From positions 1 through 64,000 of the forward strand of contig NZ_JBKBQM010000010.1 of the NCBI RefSeq assembly GCF_046292685.1: a DNA stretch of 64,000 nucleotides. The letters are read 5' to 3'. A program made the translations under genes and the position numbers. Under the pieces are notes generated by a model. The model saw only the letters and a program-made list of their open reading frames with translations, was not told the origin of the DNA and searched no databases. Shown here piece by piece: positions 8,278 through 17,030 of the stretch; position 1 is the first letter of the stretch, and each line of letters starts with the position of its first letter. The DNA comes from Wagnerdoeblera sp046292685. GTDB taxonomy: Bacteria; Pseudomonadota; Alphaproteobacteria; Rhodobacterales; Rhodobacteraceae.

Positions 8278-9396
8278 TCAGACCGCCATGTCGTCGCGGT
8301 GGATGAGCACGGTGCGGCCGGGGTAGCCGAGGATGCCTTCGATTTCCGCGCTGCGGTGGCCGGCGATGGCGCGGGTTTCGTCGGAGGTGTAGCGGATCAG
8401 GCCCTTGCCCAGATCCTCGCCCGCGGGGCCGGCGATGGTGACGGGCTCGCCCCGGCCGAAGCGGCCCGAGACGCTGCGCACGCCGGCGGGCAGCAGCGAC
8501 TTGCCCGCGTGCAGCGCCGCGACGGCGCCGGGATCGACGGTGACGGTGCCGCGCGGCTTCATCGCCGCGATCCAGCGCTTGCGCGCGGCCTGCGGGTCGC
8601 CTGCCGGCAGGAACCAGGTGCGCGGCGCGCCTTGCGCCAGCGCGGCAAGCGGGCGGTAGGTGGAGCCTTCCATGATCGCCATCGCGCAGCCGCCGGCGAC
8701 GGCGGTTTTCGCCGCCATCAGCTTGGTCTTCATCCCGCCCTTGGAGAGGCCCGAAACCGGGTCGCCGGCCATCGCCTCGATCTTGGGGGTGATGTGGTCG
8801 ATCACGTCGAAGCGGCGGGCGGTGGGGTCGGTCTTGGGGTTGGCGGAATAGAAACCGTCGACATCCGACAGGAGCACCAGCTGATCGGCGCCCACGGTGA
8901 CGGCGATGTTGGCGGCGAGGCGGTCGTTGTCGCCGAAGCGGATTTCGTCGGTGGCCACCGTGTCGTTTTCGTTCACGATCGGCACCACGCCCAGCGACAG
9001 CAGCGTGGCGAGGGTGGCGCGGGAGTTGAGGTAGCGGCGGCGGTCCTCGGTGTCTTCGAGCGTGACCAGTACCTGCGCGGCCTTGAGCCCGTGCGGCACC
9101 AGAGCCTCCTCGTAGGCGCGGGCCAGGCGGATCTGGCCGACGGCGGCGGCGGCCTGCGACTGTTCCAGCGGCAGCGCGCCGTCGGGCAGGCCCAGCACGC
9201 GGCGGCCGAGCGCGATGGAGCCGGAGGAGACGAGGATCACGTCGGCCCCGCGGGCGCGGGCGGCGGCCACATCCTCGGCCAGGCCGCGCAGCCAGTCGCC
9301 GCGCAGGCCGGTGGTGCGATCGACCAGCAGGGCAGAGCCGATCTTGACGACCAGCCGGCGGGCGCGGGCGATGTCGGGGGGGGTCAGGGCCGCCAT
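8278..9396 (-). CDS. proB: Glutamate 5-kinase
   Basis: Phosphorylates glutamate in the first step of proline synthesis; 372 residues. The amino-acid kinase domain starts ARRLVVKIGSALLVD and includes VSSGSIALGR, VNENDTVAT and FGDNDRLAANIA. GGMKTKLMAA follows. The last ~80 residues form the PUA domain typical of full-length ProB (AALHAGKSLLPAGV ... GRGEPV). The ATG at 9396 lies inside the 3' end of obgE (13-base overlap), so the pair is probably one transcript. proA is not in the window downstream. Confidence 0.96.
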   Translation of the reverse strand: MAALTPPDIARARRLVVKIGSALLVDRTTGLRGDWLRGLAEDVAAARARGADVILVSSGSIALGRRVLGLPDGALPLEQSQAAAAVGQIRLARAYEEALVPHGLKAAQVLVTLEDTEDRRRYLNSRATLATLLSLGVVPIVNENDTVATDEIRFGDNDRLAANIAVTVGADQLVLLSDVDGFYSANPKTDPTARRFDVIDHITPKIEAMAGDPVSGLSKGGMKTKLMAAKTAVAGGCAMAIMEGSTYRPLAALAQGAPRTWFLPAGDPQAARKRWIAAMKPRGTVTVDPGAVAALHAGKSLLPAGVRSVSGRFGRGEPVTIAGPAGEDLGKGLIRYTSDETRAIAGHRSAEIEGILGYPGRTVLIHRDDMAV

Positions 9397-10412
9397 GATC
9401 CGGTGTCGTCCTCGGGGGTGGCGCGGTCGGCCCGGATGGCGGCCATCAGGGCGCGCAGCACCTCGGGCAGGCCCTGGCCGGTGGCGCCGGAAATGGCAAA
9501 GACCTTGTCCCCGCTGGCCTTTTCCAGCGCGCGGCGGCGGGAGGACAGGGTTTTCGGGTCGATCGCGTCGATCTTGTTGATGGCGGTGATGCGCGGCTTG
9601 TCGGCCAGGCCGTGGCCGTAGGCATCGAGCTCGGCGATGATGGTGCGGTAATCGCGGGTGATGGTGGAGGAGGTGCCATCGACCAGATGCAGGAGCACCG
9701 CGCAGCGTTCGACATGGGCCAAGAACTGGTCGCCCAGACCGCGGCCTTCGGAGGCGCCTTCGATCAGGCCGGGAATGTCGGCCATGACGAATTCCTTGCC
9801 GTCGATCCCCACCACCCCGAGGTTGGGCACCAGCGTGGTGAAGGGGTAGTCGGCGATCTTGGGCCGCGCGTTCGAGGTGGCGGCAAGGAAGGTGGACTTG
9901 CCGGCGTTGGGCAGGCCCAGCAGCCCTGCATCGGCGATGAGCTTGAGCCGCAGCCAGATCGTGCGCTCGACCCCTTCCTGGCCGGGGTTGGCGCGGGCCG
10001 GGGCGCGGTTGGTGGAGGACTTGAAGCGCAGGTTGCCCCAGCCGCCGTTGCCGCCTTGCGCCAGCAGCACGCGCTGGCCGGGTTCGGTCAGGTCGGCGAT
10101 GAGGGTTTCCTCGTCTTGGTCCAGAATCTCGGTGCCCACGGGCACGCGCAGCACGATGTCGTCGCCGGATTTGCCGGTGCGCTGGCTGCCCATGCCGGGC
10201 TGGCCGGACTTGGCGAAGAAATGCTGCTGGTAGCGGAAGTCGATCAGGGTGTTGAGCCCTTCGACCGCCTCGGCCCAGACCGAGCCGCCGTTGCCGCCAT
10301 CGCCGCCGTCGGGGCCGCCGAACTCGACGAACTTTTCGCGCCGGAACGACACGCAGCCCGCCCCGCCGCCGCCCGAGCGGATGTAGACCTTGGCAAGGTC
10401 GAGGAACTTCAT
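9384..10412 (-). CDS. obgE: GTPase ObgE/CgtA
   Basis: Ribosome-associated essential GTPase acting in 50S maturation and stress control; 342 residues. The N-terminal Obg fold is Gly-rich (GGGGAGCVSFRREKFVEFGGPDGG). The G domain follows with the P-loop GLPNAGKST, switch II DIPGLIEGASEG and NKID. It lacks the long C-terminal extension seen in Gram-positive Obg, as usual for alphaproteobacteria. It is upstream of and overlapping proB, a pairing common in this order. Confidence 0.97.
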   Translation of the reverse strand: MKFLDLAKVYIRSGGGGAGCVSFRREKFVEFGGPDGGDGGNGGSVWAEAVEGLNTLIDFRYQQHFFAKSGQPGMGSQRTGKSGDDIVLRVPVGTEILDQDEETLIADLTEPGQRVLLAQGGNGGWGNLRFKSSTNRAPARANPGQEGVERTIWLRLKLIADAGLLGLPNAGKSTFLAATSNARPKIADYPFTTLVPNLGVVGIDGKEFVMADIPGLIEGASEGRGLGDQFLAHVERCAVLLHLVDGTSSTITRDYRTIIAELDAYGHGLADKPRITAINKIDAIDPKTLSSRRRALEKASGDKVFAISGATGQGLPEVLRALMAAIRADRATPEDDTGSWRP

Positions 10413-10473
10413 CGGTCTGGTCCTTTCAGGGTCCGGGCCCCGCTTTAGCGCATCGGGGGCCCCGGCCTCAATG

Positions 10474-10827
10474 CTATTCCGTCAGGCAGCGCAGCACCCA
10501 GACATCGTAGCGCGCATGGTCGAGCGCCGAGAGCGCCGGGCTGGAGGCGACCATCCAGCCCGAGAACACGGTGGCATCCAGCAGAGAATCGCGCACGGTG
10601 AGGTGGGCAAAAGCCTCGCCGGTGGGGTTGTCCTCGGGGTAGCGGCAGGCGTTGAGCTGCACCGAAAGCCGCCCCCAGACCGCCGACTGGCCGCGCGACA
10701 GCTCGATATCGGCGGTTTCGCCCGACAGGCGGTCGAGCCAGCGCAGCTGCGCGCCGGGGGCCTCAAGGATCGGCTGGGCCTGCGCGGGCAAGGCCAGCAA
10801 GAGCAGCGCCAGGGCCGCGCGAATCAT
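10474..10827 (-). CDS. DUF2155 domain-containing periplasmic protein
   Basis: Secreted protein of 117 residues with an N-terminal signal peptide (MIRAALALLLLALPAQAQ). The mature part fits DUF2155: a WLDRLSGETADIEL segment, a single CRY region and the ending YDVWVLRCLTE. Function is unknown. It overlaps the mlaD stop by four bases (ATGA) and follows NDUFA12-mlaD, a conserved gene order in Rhodobacterales. That suggests an envelope-related role. Confidence 0.85.
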   Translation of the reverse strand: MIRAALALLLLALPAQAQPILEAPGAQLRWLDRLSGETADIELSRGQSAVWGRLSVQLNACRYPEDNPTGEAFAHLTVRDSLLDATVFSGWMVASSPALSALDHARYDVWVLRCLTE

Positions 10828-11291
10828 TCGCCGGCTTTCAGCGCATCGCCGGCCGCGCCGCCGACGAACTTCATCAGCAGCGTGGTGAGGCTGACGGCGC
10901 CCTGGGTGTCTTCGATCTCGGCGCCGGGCTGGAGGTTGAAGGGGGAACCGCCGGGCGTGATCTCGACGAAGTTGCCGCCGAGCAGCCCCTCGGAGGAGAT
11001 CAGCACGGTGCTGTCGTCGGGCAGAAGAATGCCGTCGCGCACGGTAAAGCGGGCTTCGGCCATGAAGGTGTCGGGGTTCAGCGACAGGCCGGTGACGGTG
11101 CCGACCTTGACGCCGGCCATGCGCACGTCGGTGCCGAGCTTGACGCCTTCGACCGATCGGAAGGCGGCGCGCAGTTCGTAGCTGCCGGCGGGCGCGCCGA
11201 GCCCGGTGGCCTGCGCGGCATAGACCAGAAAGCCGATGGCCACGGCCAGAACCGCGCCGCCGACGGCGACTTCGGTGGCGTTCTCGTTCAT
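10824..11291 (-). CDS. mlaD: Outer-membrane lipid asymmetry protein MlaD
   Basis: Substrate-binding MCE-domain component of the Mla phospholipid transport system, anchored in the inner membrane and facing the periplasm; 155 residues. One N-terminal helix (about residues 8-27) precedes a single MCE domain with YELRAAFRSVEGVKLGTDVRMAGVKVG and the SSEGLLGGNFVEITPGG block. The ATG overlaps the NDUFA12 stop (ATGA). The rest of the mla operon (mlaFE, mlaC) is not adjacent. Confidence 0.92.
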   Translation of the reverse strand: MNENATEVAVGGAVLAVAIGFLVYAAQATGLGAPAGSYELRAAFRSVEGVKLGTDVRMAGVKVGTVTGLSLNPDTFMAEARFTVRDGILLPDDSTVLISSEGLLGGNFVEITPGGSPFNLQPGAEIEDTQGAVSLTTLLMKFVGGAAGDALKAGE

Positions 11292-11662
11292 TCGGGCTGC
11301 CAGGCCTCGTAATCGCGGCGCTCCACCGGGGCGGCGCGGCGGATCGAGCCGGGGGGCGCATAGGCGGCGGGGGTGCCGGTCAGGTTTTCCTGATGCGGCT
11401 TTTCCCAGGCCTTGCGGCGCAGCGGCTGTTCGGTGGGGGGCGCGTCCCAGGTGTGGTGCAGCCAGCCGTGCCACTCGGGCGAGATGCGGCTGGCCTCGAT
11501 TTCGCCGTTGTAGATCACCCAGCGCTTCTTGCCGTCGCGCGAGCGGTAGAAGGTGTTGCCTTGCGCATCCTCGCCGACCTTGACCCCGTGGCGCCAGGTA
11601 TGGAAGCGGGTGTTCAGGGTCTGGCCGTTCCACCAGGTCAGAAAGCTGAGCAGGAACTTCAC
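11288..11662 (-). CDS. NADH:ubiquinone oxidoreductase accessory subunit, NDUFA12 family
   Basis: Homologue of the mitochondrial complex I accessory subunit NDUFA12 (B17.2), found with complex I in alphaproteobacteria; 124 residues. Characteristic segments are WWNGQTLNTRFHTWRHG, GNTFYRSRDGKKRWVIYNG and PEWHGWLHHTWD. The start is a GTG at 11662 (KFLLSFLTWWNG follows), chosen because an AGGAG sits eight bases upstream (11671-11675). Upstream codons lack family similarity. It overlaps mlaD. Confidence 0.92.
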   Translation of the reverse strand: MKFLLSFLTWWNGQTLNTRFHTWRHGVKVGEDAQGNTFYRSRDGKKRWVIYNGEIEASRISPEWHGWLHHTWDAPPTEQPLRRKAWEKPHQENLTGTPAAYAPPGSIRRAAPVERRDYEAWQPE

Positions 11663-11835
11663 GAGAGACTCTCCTAGCGCGTGCGGATGGTTTCCATATG
11701 GCGCAAGGGCGCGCCGAGGTCCAGCGGCGAGTTGACGCCGCAAGGCGCAAGGCCGGCGGATGCGTGCCACAAGATTTTCAAGATTGTTGCACAGGCCGAC
11801 CTTTCGGTCCGGGTGCGGAATCGTTCCGGGCGGCA

Positions 11836-12450
11836 ATGTGTTGTGCCGGGAACGGAAGTGCGGTCAGGACGGTTACCGCTACCATCGGAAGCGTCTGTCT
11901 TTACACCGCCGGCCTCTTGTCGTTGCAGACCGGGGGGTTGCTGAATGTCAGCGTGCTCAACTTCGGGTCGGGGCCGCTGTCGGCCACCATCGTCAACGAC
12001 GACGAGGTGCTGGACCAGGCCAGCGACGGCGTGGCCACCGCCGCCATCGACGGGGGCCCTGCCCTGCCGCCGGAATACATCGGCAAGGGCACGGCGCAGA
12101 CCTTCACGCTGTTGGGGCTGCCGCTGCTGGCGGTGCCGGCGGTGGCCTTCAAGGCGGGCGACCAGGTGTTCGTGCATTTCCCCAACGGGCCGCCGCTGTT
12201 GTCGGGGCTGCTGATCGGCTTCGGCCTGAACCCGGGCCTGGGCTTTGCGCTGCCCGATCCGATGCCGATCTGCCCGGGCGCCGGGGCGCGGGTGGCCACG
12301 CCGAACGGCCCCGTGCCGGTCGAGCAGTTGCGGCCGGGCGACCGGGTGCTGACGCCGCCCGCGGGCCGATGCCGCTGCTGTGGGTGGGCGCGCGCCGGGT
12401 GGAACCTGATGCACAGCCGCGCGAGCCCCGGCTGCGCCCGGTGCGCAATC
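11836..12450 (+). pseudogene. Hint-domain (hedgehog/intein-like) protein remnant, frameshifted and truncated
   Basis: The frame from the ATG at 11836 reads through a Rhodobacterales-type N-terminal domain (VCLYTAGLLSLQTGGLLNVS) into a Hint start (PNGPVPVEQLRPGDRVLT). Near 12353-12366 the reading frame breaks: the expected continuation PMPLLWVGARRVEPDAQP is found in another frame, consistent with a one-base deletion. Similarity then stops near 12445, beside the RidA gene on the other strand, and the rest of the Hint domain is missing. Intact relatives are secreted or autoprocessing proteins of unclear role. A sequencing error could explain the frameshift but not the truncation. Confidence 0.75.
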
Positions 12451-12464
12451 CGGCCGGAGGCCGG

Positions 12465-12848
12465 TCAGCCGGCGGCGACGCGGGCTGTGACCTCGATCTC
12501 GAATCGCATGGCGTCTTCCATCAGCCGCGCCTCGATCATGGTGGCGGCGGGGCGGGCGGTGCCGAAGGCGGCCGAAAGCTGCGGCCAGAGCCGCGGAAAC
12601 TCGGCGCGGTCGGGCAGGATGTAGGTGACGCGCACCACGTGATCGAGGCTGCTGCCCGCCTGGTCCAGCACCTGCGCCACCGTAGCCAGCGCGTTGCGGC
12701 ACTGGTCCTCCACCCCTTCGGGCAGGGTCATGGTGGCGTAGTCGTAGCCGGTGGTGCCGGCCACGAAGACCCAGCCGTCTTGCACCACGGCGCGGGAATA
12801 GCCGATGGTCGCTTCGAAACTGGAGCCGGAGGAGATGAGACGGCGCAA
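12465..12848 (-). CDS. RidA family protein (reactive enamine/imine deaminase-like)
   Basis: Member of the YjgF/YER057c/UK114 family, 127 residues. RidA enzymes hydrolyse reactive 2-aminoacrylate-type intermediates, though subfamilies vary. Landmarks are RRLISSGSSFEATIGYSRAVV at the N-terminus, VFVAGTTG, and the terminal RPAATMIEARLMEDAMRFEIEV. The start is a TTG at 12848 preceded by AAAGGG (12855-12860); no ATG or GTG fits the conserved N-terminus. The subgroup with EATIGYSRAVV is not the canonical RidA, so substrate is uncertain. Confidence 0.85.
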   Translation of the reverse strand: MRRLISSGSSFEATIGYSRAVVQDGWVFVAGTTGYDYATMTLPEGVEDQCRNALATVAQVLDQAGSSLDHVVRVTYILPDRAEFPRLWPQLSAAFGTARPAATMIEARLMEDAMRFEIEVTARVAAG

Positions 12849-12950
12849 GGCAGGCCCTTTCGGTTGTCGGCAGGTCGGGTGCGCGCAGGCTTGCGCATCG
12901 CGCCGCGGCGCGCAAGGGTGGCGCGGCGGCAGGCGAAAGGGCAGGCGCGG

Positions 12951-13277
12951 ATGCAGGCGATTCCGATCTATGCGGCGGCGGCGCTGGCCGAGATTGCCGG
13001 CTGTTTTGCCTTTTGGGCCTGGGCGCGGCTGGACAAGCCGGTCTGGTGGCTTTTGCCGGGGATGGCGTCGCTGGCGGCCTTTGGCTGGCTGCTGGCGCAA
13101 TCGCCGGCCGATGCGGCGGGGCGCAGCTATGCCGCTTATGGCGGGGTCTACATCGCCGCCTCGCTGATCTGGCTGTGGGCGATGGAGGGGCAGCGCCCCG
13201 ACCCCCGGGATCTGGCCGGGGCCGGGTTGTGCCTGATCGGGGCGGCGATCATCCTGTGGGCGCCGCGGGGCGGCTGA
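12951..13277 (+). CDS. YnfA/UPF0060 family membrane protein
   Basis: Integral membrane protein of 108 residues, the same length as E. coli YnfA, with four transmembrane helices. Conserved blocks are ALAEIAGCFAFWAWARL, AAYGGVYIAASLIWLWAMEG and the final LCLIGAAIILWAPR. The family resembles small multidrug-resistance-type proteins, and some members have been linked to efflux; function here is unproven. It is divergent from the RidA gene and convergent with clpX. Confidence 0.9.
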   Translation: MQAIPIYAAAALAEIAGCFAFWAWARLDKPVWWLLPGMASLAAFGWLLAQSPADAAGRSYAAYGGVYIAASLIWLWAMEGQRPDPRDLAGAGLCLIGAAIILWAPRGG

Positions 13278-13322
13278 ACAGGCAAAAGGGGCGCCCCCCC
13301 GAAGCCCGCCCCGCCTGCCGCC

Positions 13323-14591
13323 TCAGCCGGCCGAGGCGGTTTCCTTTTTCTTGCGTTCGGCGTGCACCAGCAAGGGCTTGGCGGTGCCGTTCACCACCTC
13401 TTCGTTCACCACCACCTCGTGCACGCCGCCCATGCCGGGGAGTTCGAACATGGTGTCGAGCAGGATGTCTTCCATGATCGAGCGCAGGCCGCGGGCGCCG
13501 GTCTTGCGCTTGATGGCGCGCCGGGCGATGGCGGTCAGCGCGTCGGGCGCGAAGGTCAGCTTGACGCCCTCGATCTCGAACAGCTTCTGGTATTGCTTGA
13601 CCAGCGCATTCTTCGGCTCGGTCAGGATGGTGACCAGCGCGGCCTCGTCCAGATCGGTGAGCGTGGCGATGACCGGCAGGCGGCCGACGAATTCGGGGAT
13701 CAGGCCGAATTTCAGCAGGTCTTCGGGTTCGAGTTCGAGGAACAGTTCGCCCACGCCGCGGGCGTCGGGGGCCTTGACCTCGGCCCCGAAGCCGATCGAG
13801 GTGCCCTTGTGGCGCTGCGCGATGATCTTTTCCAGCCCCGCGAAGGCGCCGCCGCAGATGAACAGGATGTTGGTCGTGTCCACCTGCAGGAATTCCTGCT
13901 GCGGGTGCTTGCGCCCGCCTTGCGGCGGCACGGAGGCAACGGTGCCTTCCATGATCTTCAGAAGCGCCTGCTGCACGCCTTCGCCCGAGACATCGCGGGT
14001 GATGCTGGGATTGTCCGACTTGCGGGTGATCTTGTCCACCTCGTCGATGTAGACGATGCCGCGCTGCGCGCGTTCGACGTTGTATTCCGAGGCCTGCAAC
14101 AGCTTGAGGATGATGTTTTCCACATCCTCGCCCACGTAACCGGCCTCGGTCAGGGTGGTGGCATCGGCCATCGTGAACGGCACGTCGAGGATGCGCGCGA
14201 GCGTTTGCGCAAGCAGGGTCTTGCCGGTGCCGGTGGGGCCGATCAGCAGGATGTTGGACTTGGACAGTTCCACATCGCCCGACTTGCCGCCGGTGTGGTT
14301 GAGCCGCTTGTAATGGTTGTGCACTGCGACCGAGAGCACGCGCTTGGCGCGGTCCTGGCCGATGACGTAATCGTCCAGCACCTTGGCGATGTCGCGCGGG
14401 GTGGGGACGCCGTCGGCGGTCTTGAGGCCGGAGGTCTTGGTTTCCTCGCGGATGATGTCCATGCACAGCTCGACGCATTCGTCGCAGATGAACACGGTCG
14501 GCCCCGCGATCAGCTTGCGCACCTCATGCTGGCTCTTGCCGCAGAACGAGCAGTAGAGGGTGTTCTTGCTGTCGCCCGAATTGCTAGCCAT
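13323..14591 (-). CDS. clpX: ATP-dependent Clp protease ATP-binding subunit ClpX
   Basis: AAA+ unfoldase that feeds substrates to ClpP; 422 residues. The N-terminal zinc-binding domain has CSFCGKSQ and CDECVELC. The AAA core shows Walker A GPTGTGKT, Walker B VYIDEVDKI and the substrate-handling loops typical of ClpX. It lies downstream of clpP on the same strand with a 101-base gap, the usual order. The adaptor gene sspB is present near the far end of this window. Confidence 0.98.
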   Translation of the reverse strand: MASNSGDSKNTLYCSFCGKSQHEVRKLIAGPTVFICDECVELCMDIIREETKTSGLKTADGVPTPRDIAKVLDDYVIGQDRAKRVLSVAVHNHYKRLNHTGGKSGDVELSKSNILLIGPTGTGKTLLAQTLARILDVPFTMADATTLTEAGYVGEDVENIILKLLQASEYNVERAQRGIVYIDEVDKITRKSDNPSITRDVSGEGVQQALLKIMEGTVASVPPQGGRKHPQQEFLQVDTTNILFICGGAFAGLEKIIAQRHKGTSIGFGAEVKAPDARGVGELFLELEPEDLLKFGLIPEFVGRLPVIATLTDLDEAALVTILTEPKNALVKQYQKLFEIEGVKLTFAPDALTAIARRAIKRKTGARGLRSIMEDILLDTMFELPGMGGVHEVVVNEEVVNGTAKPLLVHAERKKKETASAG

Positions 14592-14692
14592 GCGTTCCGT
14601 TCCTATCGCCTGTCCGTCAGTCCCGCCCGCAAGATTACGGAAGGGCCGTGCGCATCACAACGCCTAATCGCCGCCGGGGCGGCGCCCGGCGA

Positions 14693-15325
14693 TCACTTCG
14701 CGGCCGGGTCGGCCTTGCCGCGGCTGTCCACGATTTCGTCGATCAGGCCCCAGGCCCTGGCATCTTCGGCGGACATGAAGTTATCGCGCTCCAGCGCGGC
14801 CTCGACCGTGGCGATGTCCTGGCCGGTGTGCTTGACGTAGATCTGGTTCAGCCGGTCCTTCAGCTTCTGCGTCTCGCGCGCATGGATCATGATGTCGGTG
14901 GCCTGGCCCTGATAGCCGCCCGAAGGCTGGTGCACCATCACGCGGGCATTGGGCAGGCTGAAGCGCATGCCCTTTTCGCCGGCCGTCAGCAGGAGCGAGC
15001 CCATCGACGCCGCCTGCCCCACCACCAGCGTCGAGACGCGCGGCTTGATGTACTGCATGGTGTCGTAGATCGACAGGCCCGAGGTGACGACGCCGCCGGG
15101 GCTGTTGATGTACATGCTGATTTCCTTGGTCGGGTTCTCCGCCTCCAGAAACAGCAGCTGCGCCACGATCAGGGTCGACATGCCGTCGTGCACCGGGCCG
15201 GACAGGAAGATGATGCGTTCCTTGAGCAGGCGCGAGAAGATGTCATAGGCCCGTTCGCCCCGGCTGGTCTGTTCGACCACCATCGGCACCAGGGTGTTCA
15301 TGTAGAAGTCTGCCGGATCACGCAT
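14693..15325 (-). CDS. clpP: ATP-dependent Clp protease proteolytic subunit ClpP
   Basis: Serine peptidase that forms the 14-subunit chamber of ClpXP/ClpAP; 210 residues. The catalytic Ser is in GQAASMGSLLL (about residue 106), His in VMVHQPSGG, with Asp in the later helix. YINSPGGVVTSGLSIYDTMQ is intact. The ATG at 15325 gives MRDPADFYMNTLVPMVVEQT, matching alphaproteobacterial ClpP; longer upstream frames do not. It heads the clpP-clpX pair. Confidence 0.97.
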   Translation of the reverse strand: MRDPADFYMNTLVPMVVEQTSRGERAYDIFSRLLKERIIFLSGPVHDGMSTLIVAQLLFLEAENPTKEISMYINSPGGVVTSGLSIYDTMQYIKPRVSTLVVGQAASMGSLLLTAGEKGMRFSLPNARVMVHQPSGGYQGQATDIMIHARETQKLKDRLNQIYVKHTGQDIATVEAALERDNFMSAEDARAWGLIDEIVDSRGKADPAAK

Positions 15326-15474
15326 CTGTCTTGCCTGCCTTCGGATGTTTCGCTGATCTATGCCACCAGGTCCTTGCCAGAGTCTTAGTTTGGCGCCCGC
15401 CCCCCCGCAAGGGCCGGGGGGGAACTTTCCTGTGGCGCCCCCCGCGGCGGCATCCGGGCGCCGGCGGGGCCGCA

Positions 15475-15530
15475 TTCCGCGTCAGCGCCGGCAAGCGGGG
15501 GCTCGATGCCCCCCGCGCCGGCAGCCCCCC
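15475..15530. repeat. Dispersed hairpin repeat (AAGCGGGGGCTCGATGCCCC type), copy 1
   Basis: A GC-rich unit centred on GCGGGGGCTCGATGCCCCCCGC, flanked by TTCCGCG and CGGCA-C5 motifs. A near-identical copy lies at 28279-28332. It can fold into a GGGGG/CCCCC hairpin. It lies between the divergent clpP and MFS genes, about 75-130 bases upstream of the MFS start. Confidence 0.7.
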
Positions 15531-15605
15531 TGCCCGCCCTGCCCGCTGGCCGCAGCCTACCTTTGCCCGCTTGCGCCCGGGCCTGCGCGGGCCTAGCAAT
15601 GCGGC

Positions 15606-16829
15606 ATGAGCCTTGCATCCTCCCCCCCCGCCTTCGACGACCGGCTGGCCCGGCGCAATGTCTGGGTGCTGGTCGCCGCGCAGGCGATCCTTGGCGCGCA
15701 GATGCCGATGATCTTCACCATCGCGGGGCTGGCGGGGCAGTCGCTGGCCTCGAACCCCTGCTGGGCGACCTTGCCGATTTCGGCCACGGTGATCGGCTCG
15801 ATGCTGAGCGCCACGCCGCTGTCGGCGCTGATGCAGCGCCACGGGCGGCGGGCGGGGTTCGTCGCCGGGTCGGTGGGCGGCATGGTCGGGGCGGCGATCG
15901 GCGCCTGGGCGCTGACCATCGCCAGCTTTCCGCTGTTCGTGCTGGGGGCGCTGTTCACCGGCATCTACATGAGCGCGCAGGGCTTTTACCGCTTTGCCGC
16001 GGCCGATACCGCGTCCGAGGCGTTTCGGCCCAAGGCGATTTCCTGGGTGATGGCGGGGGGGCTTCTGTCGGCCATCCTCGGGCCGCAGCTGGTGAAGGTG
16101 ACGGCCGATGCCTTCGTCTACCCCTTTCTCGGCACCTATCTGGCGGTGATCGGGCTGAACGCGGCCGGCATGTTCCTGTTCGCCGGGCTGAAGATCCCGC
16201 GCCCGGTGCCGCCGGCGCCCGGCGCCGATACCGGGCGCAGCCGGCTGGAACTGCTGAAGTCGCCGGCCATTGCGGTGGCGGTGATCTGTGCCACGGTGTC
16301 CTACGCGCTGATGAACCTGGTGATGACCTCGTCGCCGCTGGCGGTGGTGGGCTGCGGCTTCGACAAGGGCGACGCGGCCGATGTGGTGACGGCGCATGTG
16401 CTGGCGATGTATGCGCCGTCCTTCGTGACCGGGCACATCATCGCGCGGCTGGGGGCCGACAAGGTGGTGGCGATCGGGCTGGCGATTCTGGCGGCTTCGG
16501 GTGCGGTGGCGCTGTCGGGGGTGCAGCTGGAACAGTTCTTCCTGGCGCTGATCCTGCTGGGGGTGGGCTGGAACTTCGGCTTCATCGGGGCGACCACGAT
16601 GCTGGCCAGGCTTTACACCCCGGCCGAGCGAGGGCGGATGCAGGGGCTGAACGACCTGATCGTGTTCGGCGGGGTGACGATGGCGTCGCTGTCCTCGGGC
16701 GGGTTGATGAACTGTTCGGGCGGCTCGCCCCAGGCGGGGTGGGAGCTGGTGAACCTGGCGATGGTGCCTTTCCTGATCTTGGCCGGGGCGGCGCTGATCT
16801 GGCTGATGGGGCGCGGCAAGGCGGCCTGA
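15606..16829 (+). CDS. MFS transporter
   Basis: Major facilitator superfamily permease of 407 residues with about 12 hydrophobic helices and a central cytoplasmic loop (IPRPVPPAPGADTGRSRLELL, roughly residues 195-218). The loop 2-3 motif is a variant (ALMQRHGRRAGFVAG). Substrate cannot be told from sequence; the shape resembles the YcaD/NarK-like or drug-efflux groups. It is divergent from clpP and followed by the tRNA-Gly pair. Confidence 0.85.
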   Translation: MSLASSPPAFDDRLARRNVWVLVAAQAILGAQMPMIFTIAGLAGQSLASNPCWATLPISATVIGSMLSATPLSALMQRHGRRAGFVAGSVGGMVGAAIGAWALTIASFPLFVLGALFTGIYMSAQGFYRFAAADTASEAFRPKAISWVMAGGLLSAILGPQLVKVTADAFVYPFLGTYLAVIGLNAAGMFLFAGLKIPRPVPPAPGADTGRSRLELLKSPAIAVAVICATVSYALMNLVMTSSPLAVVGCGFDKGDAADVVTAHVLAMYAPSFVTGHIIARLGADKVVAIGLAILAASGAVALSGVQLEQFFLALILLGVGWNFGFIGATTMLARLYTPAERGRMQGLNDLIVFGGVTMASLSSGGLMNCSGGSPQAGWELVNLAMVPFLILAGAALIWLMGRGKAA

Positions 16830-16877
16830 GCCGCCAGCGGCGCGCGGGGGGGGTGCGAAAAATCCGCCTGCGCCCTC

Positions 16878-16906
16878 TTGCACCGCCCGGCACCTTGGGC
16901 TAATCC
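16878..16906 (+). promoter_or_regulatory. Candidate promoter of tRNA-Gly copy 1
   Basis: TTGCAC (16878-16883) and TAATCC (16901-16906) are separated by 17 bases and lie 14 bases before the tRNA. The same pair (TTGCAC, TAACAC, 17-base spacer) precedes copy 2 at 17138-17166. Confidence 0.6.
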
Positions 16907-16920
16907 ACCGCCCACGGAGT

Positions 16921-16995
16921 GCGGGCGTAGCTCAGGGGTAGAGCATAACCTTGCCAAGGTTAGGGTCGTGAGTTCGAATCTCATCGCCCGCTCCA
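16921..16995 (+). tRNA. tRNA-Gly (anticodon GCC), copy 1
   Basis: 75-nt cloverleaf with acceptor GCGGGCG/CGCCCGC, the D-arm GCTC...GAGC and the anticodon loop TTGCCAA giving GCC for glycine. The T-arm carries GTTCGAATC and a CCA end is encoded. A perfect hairpin terminator follows ten bases later. Confidence 0.98.
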
Positions 16996-17004
16996 GAAAA
17001 CCGA

Positions 17005-17030
17005 AACGGGCGCCCTTGCGGGCGCCCGTT
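17005..17030 (+). terminator. Terminator after tRNA-Gly copy 1
   Basis: AACGGGCGCCC (17005-17015) and GGGCGCCCGTT (17020-17030) form an 11-bp perfect stem with loop TTGC. It lies ten bases after the tRNA 3' end. Confidence 0.88.
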
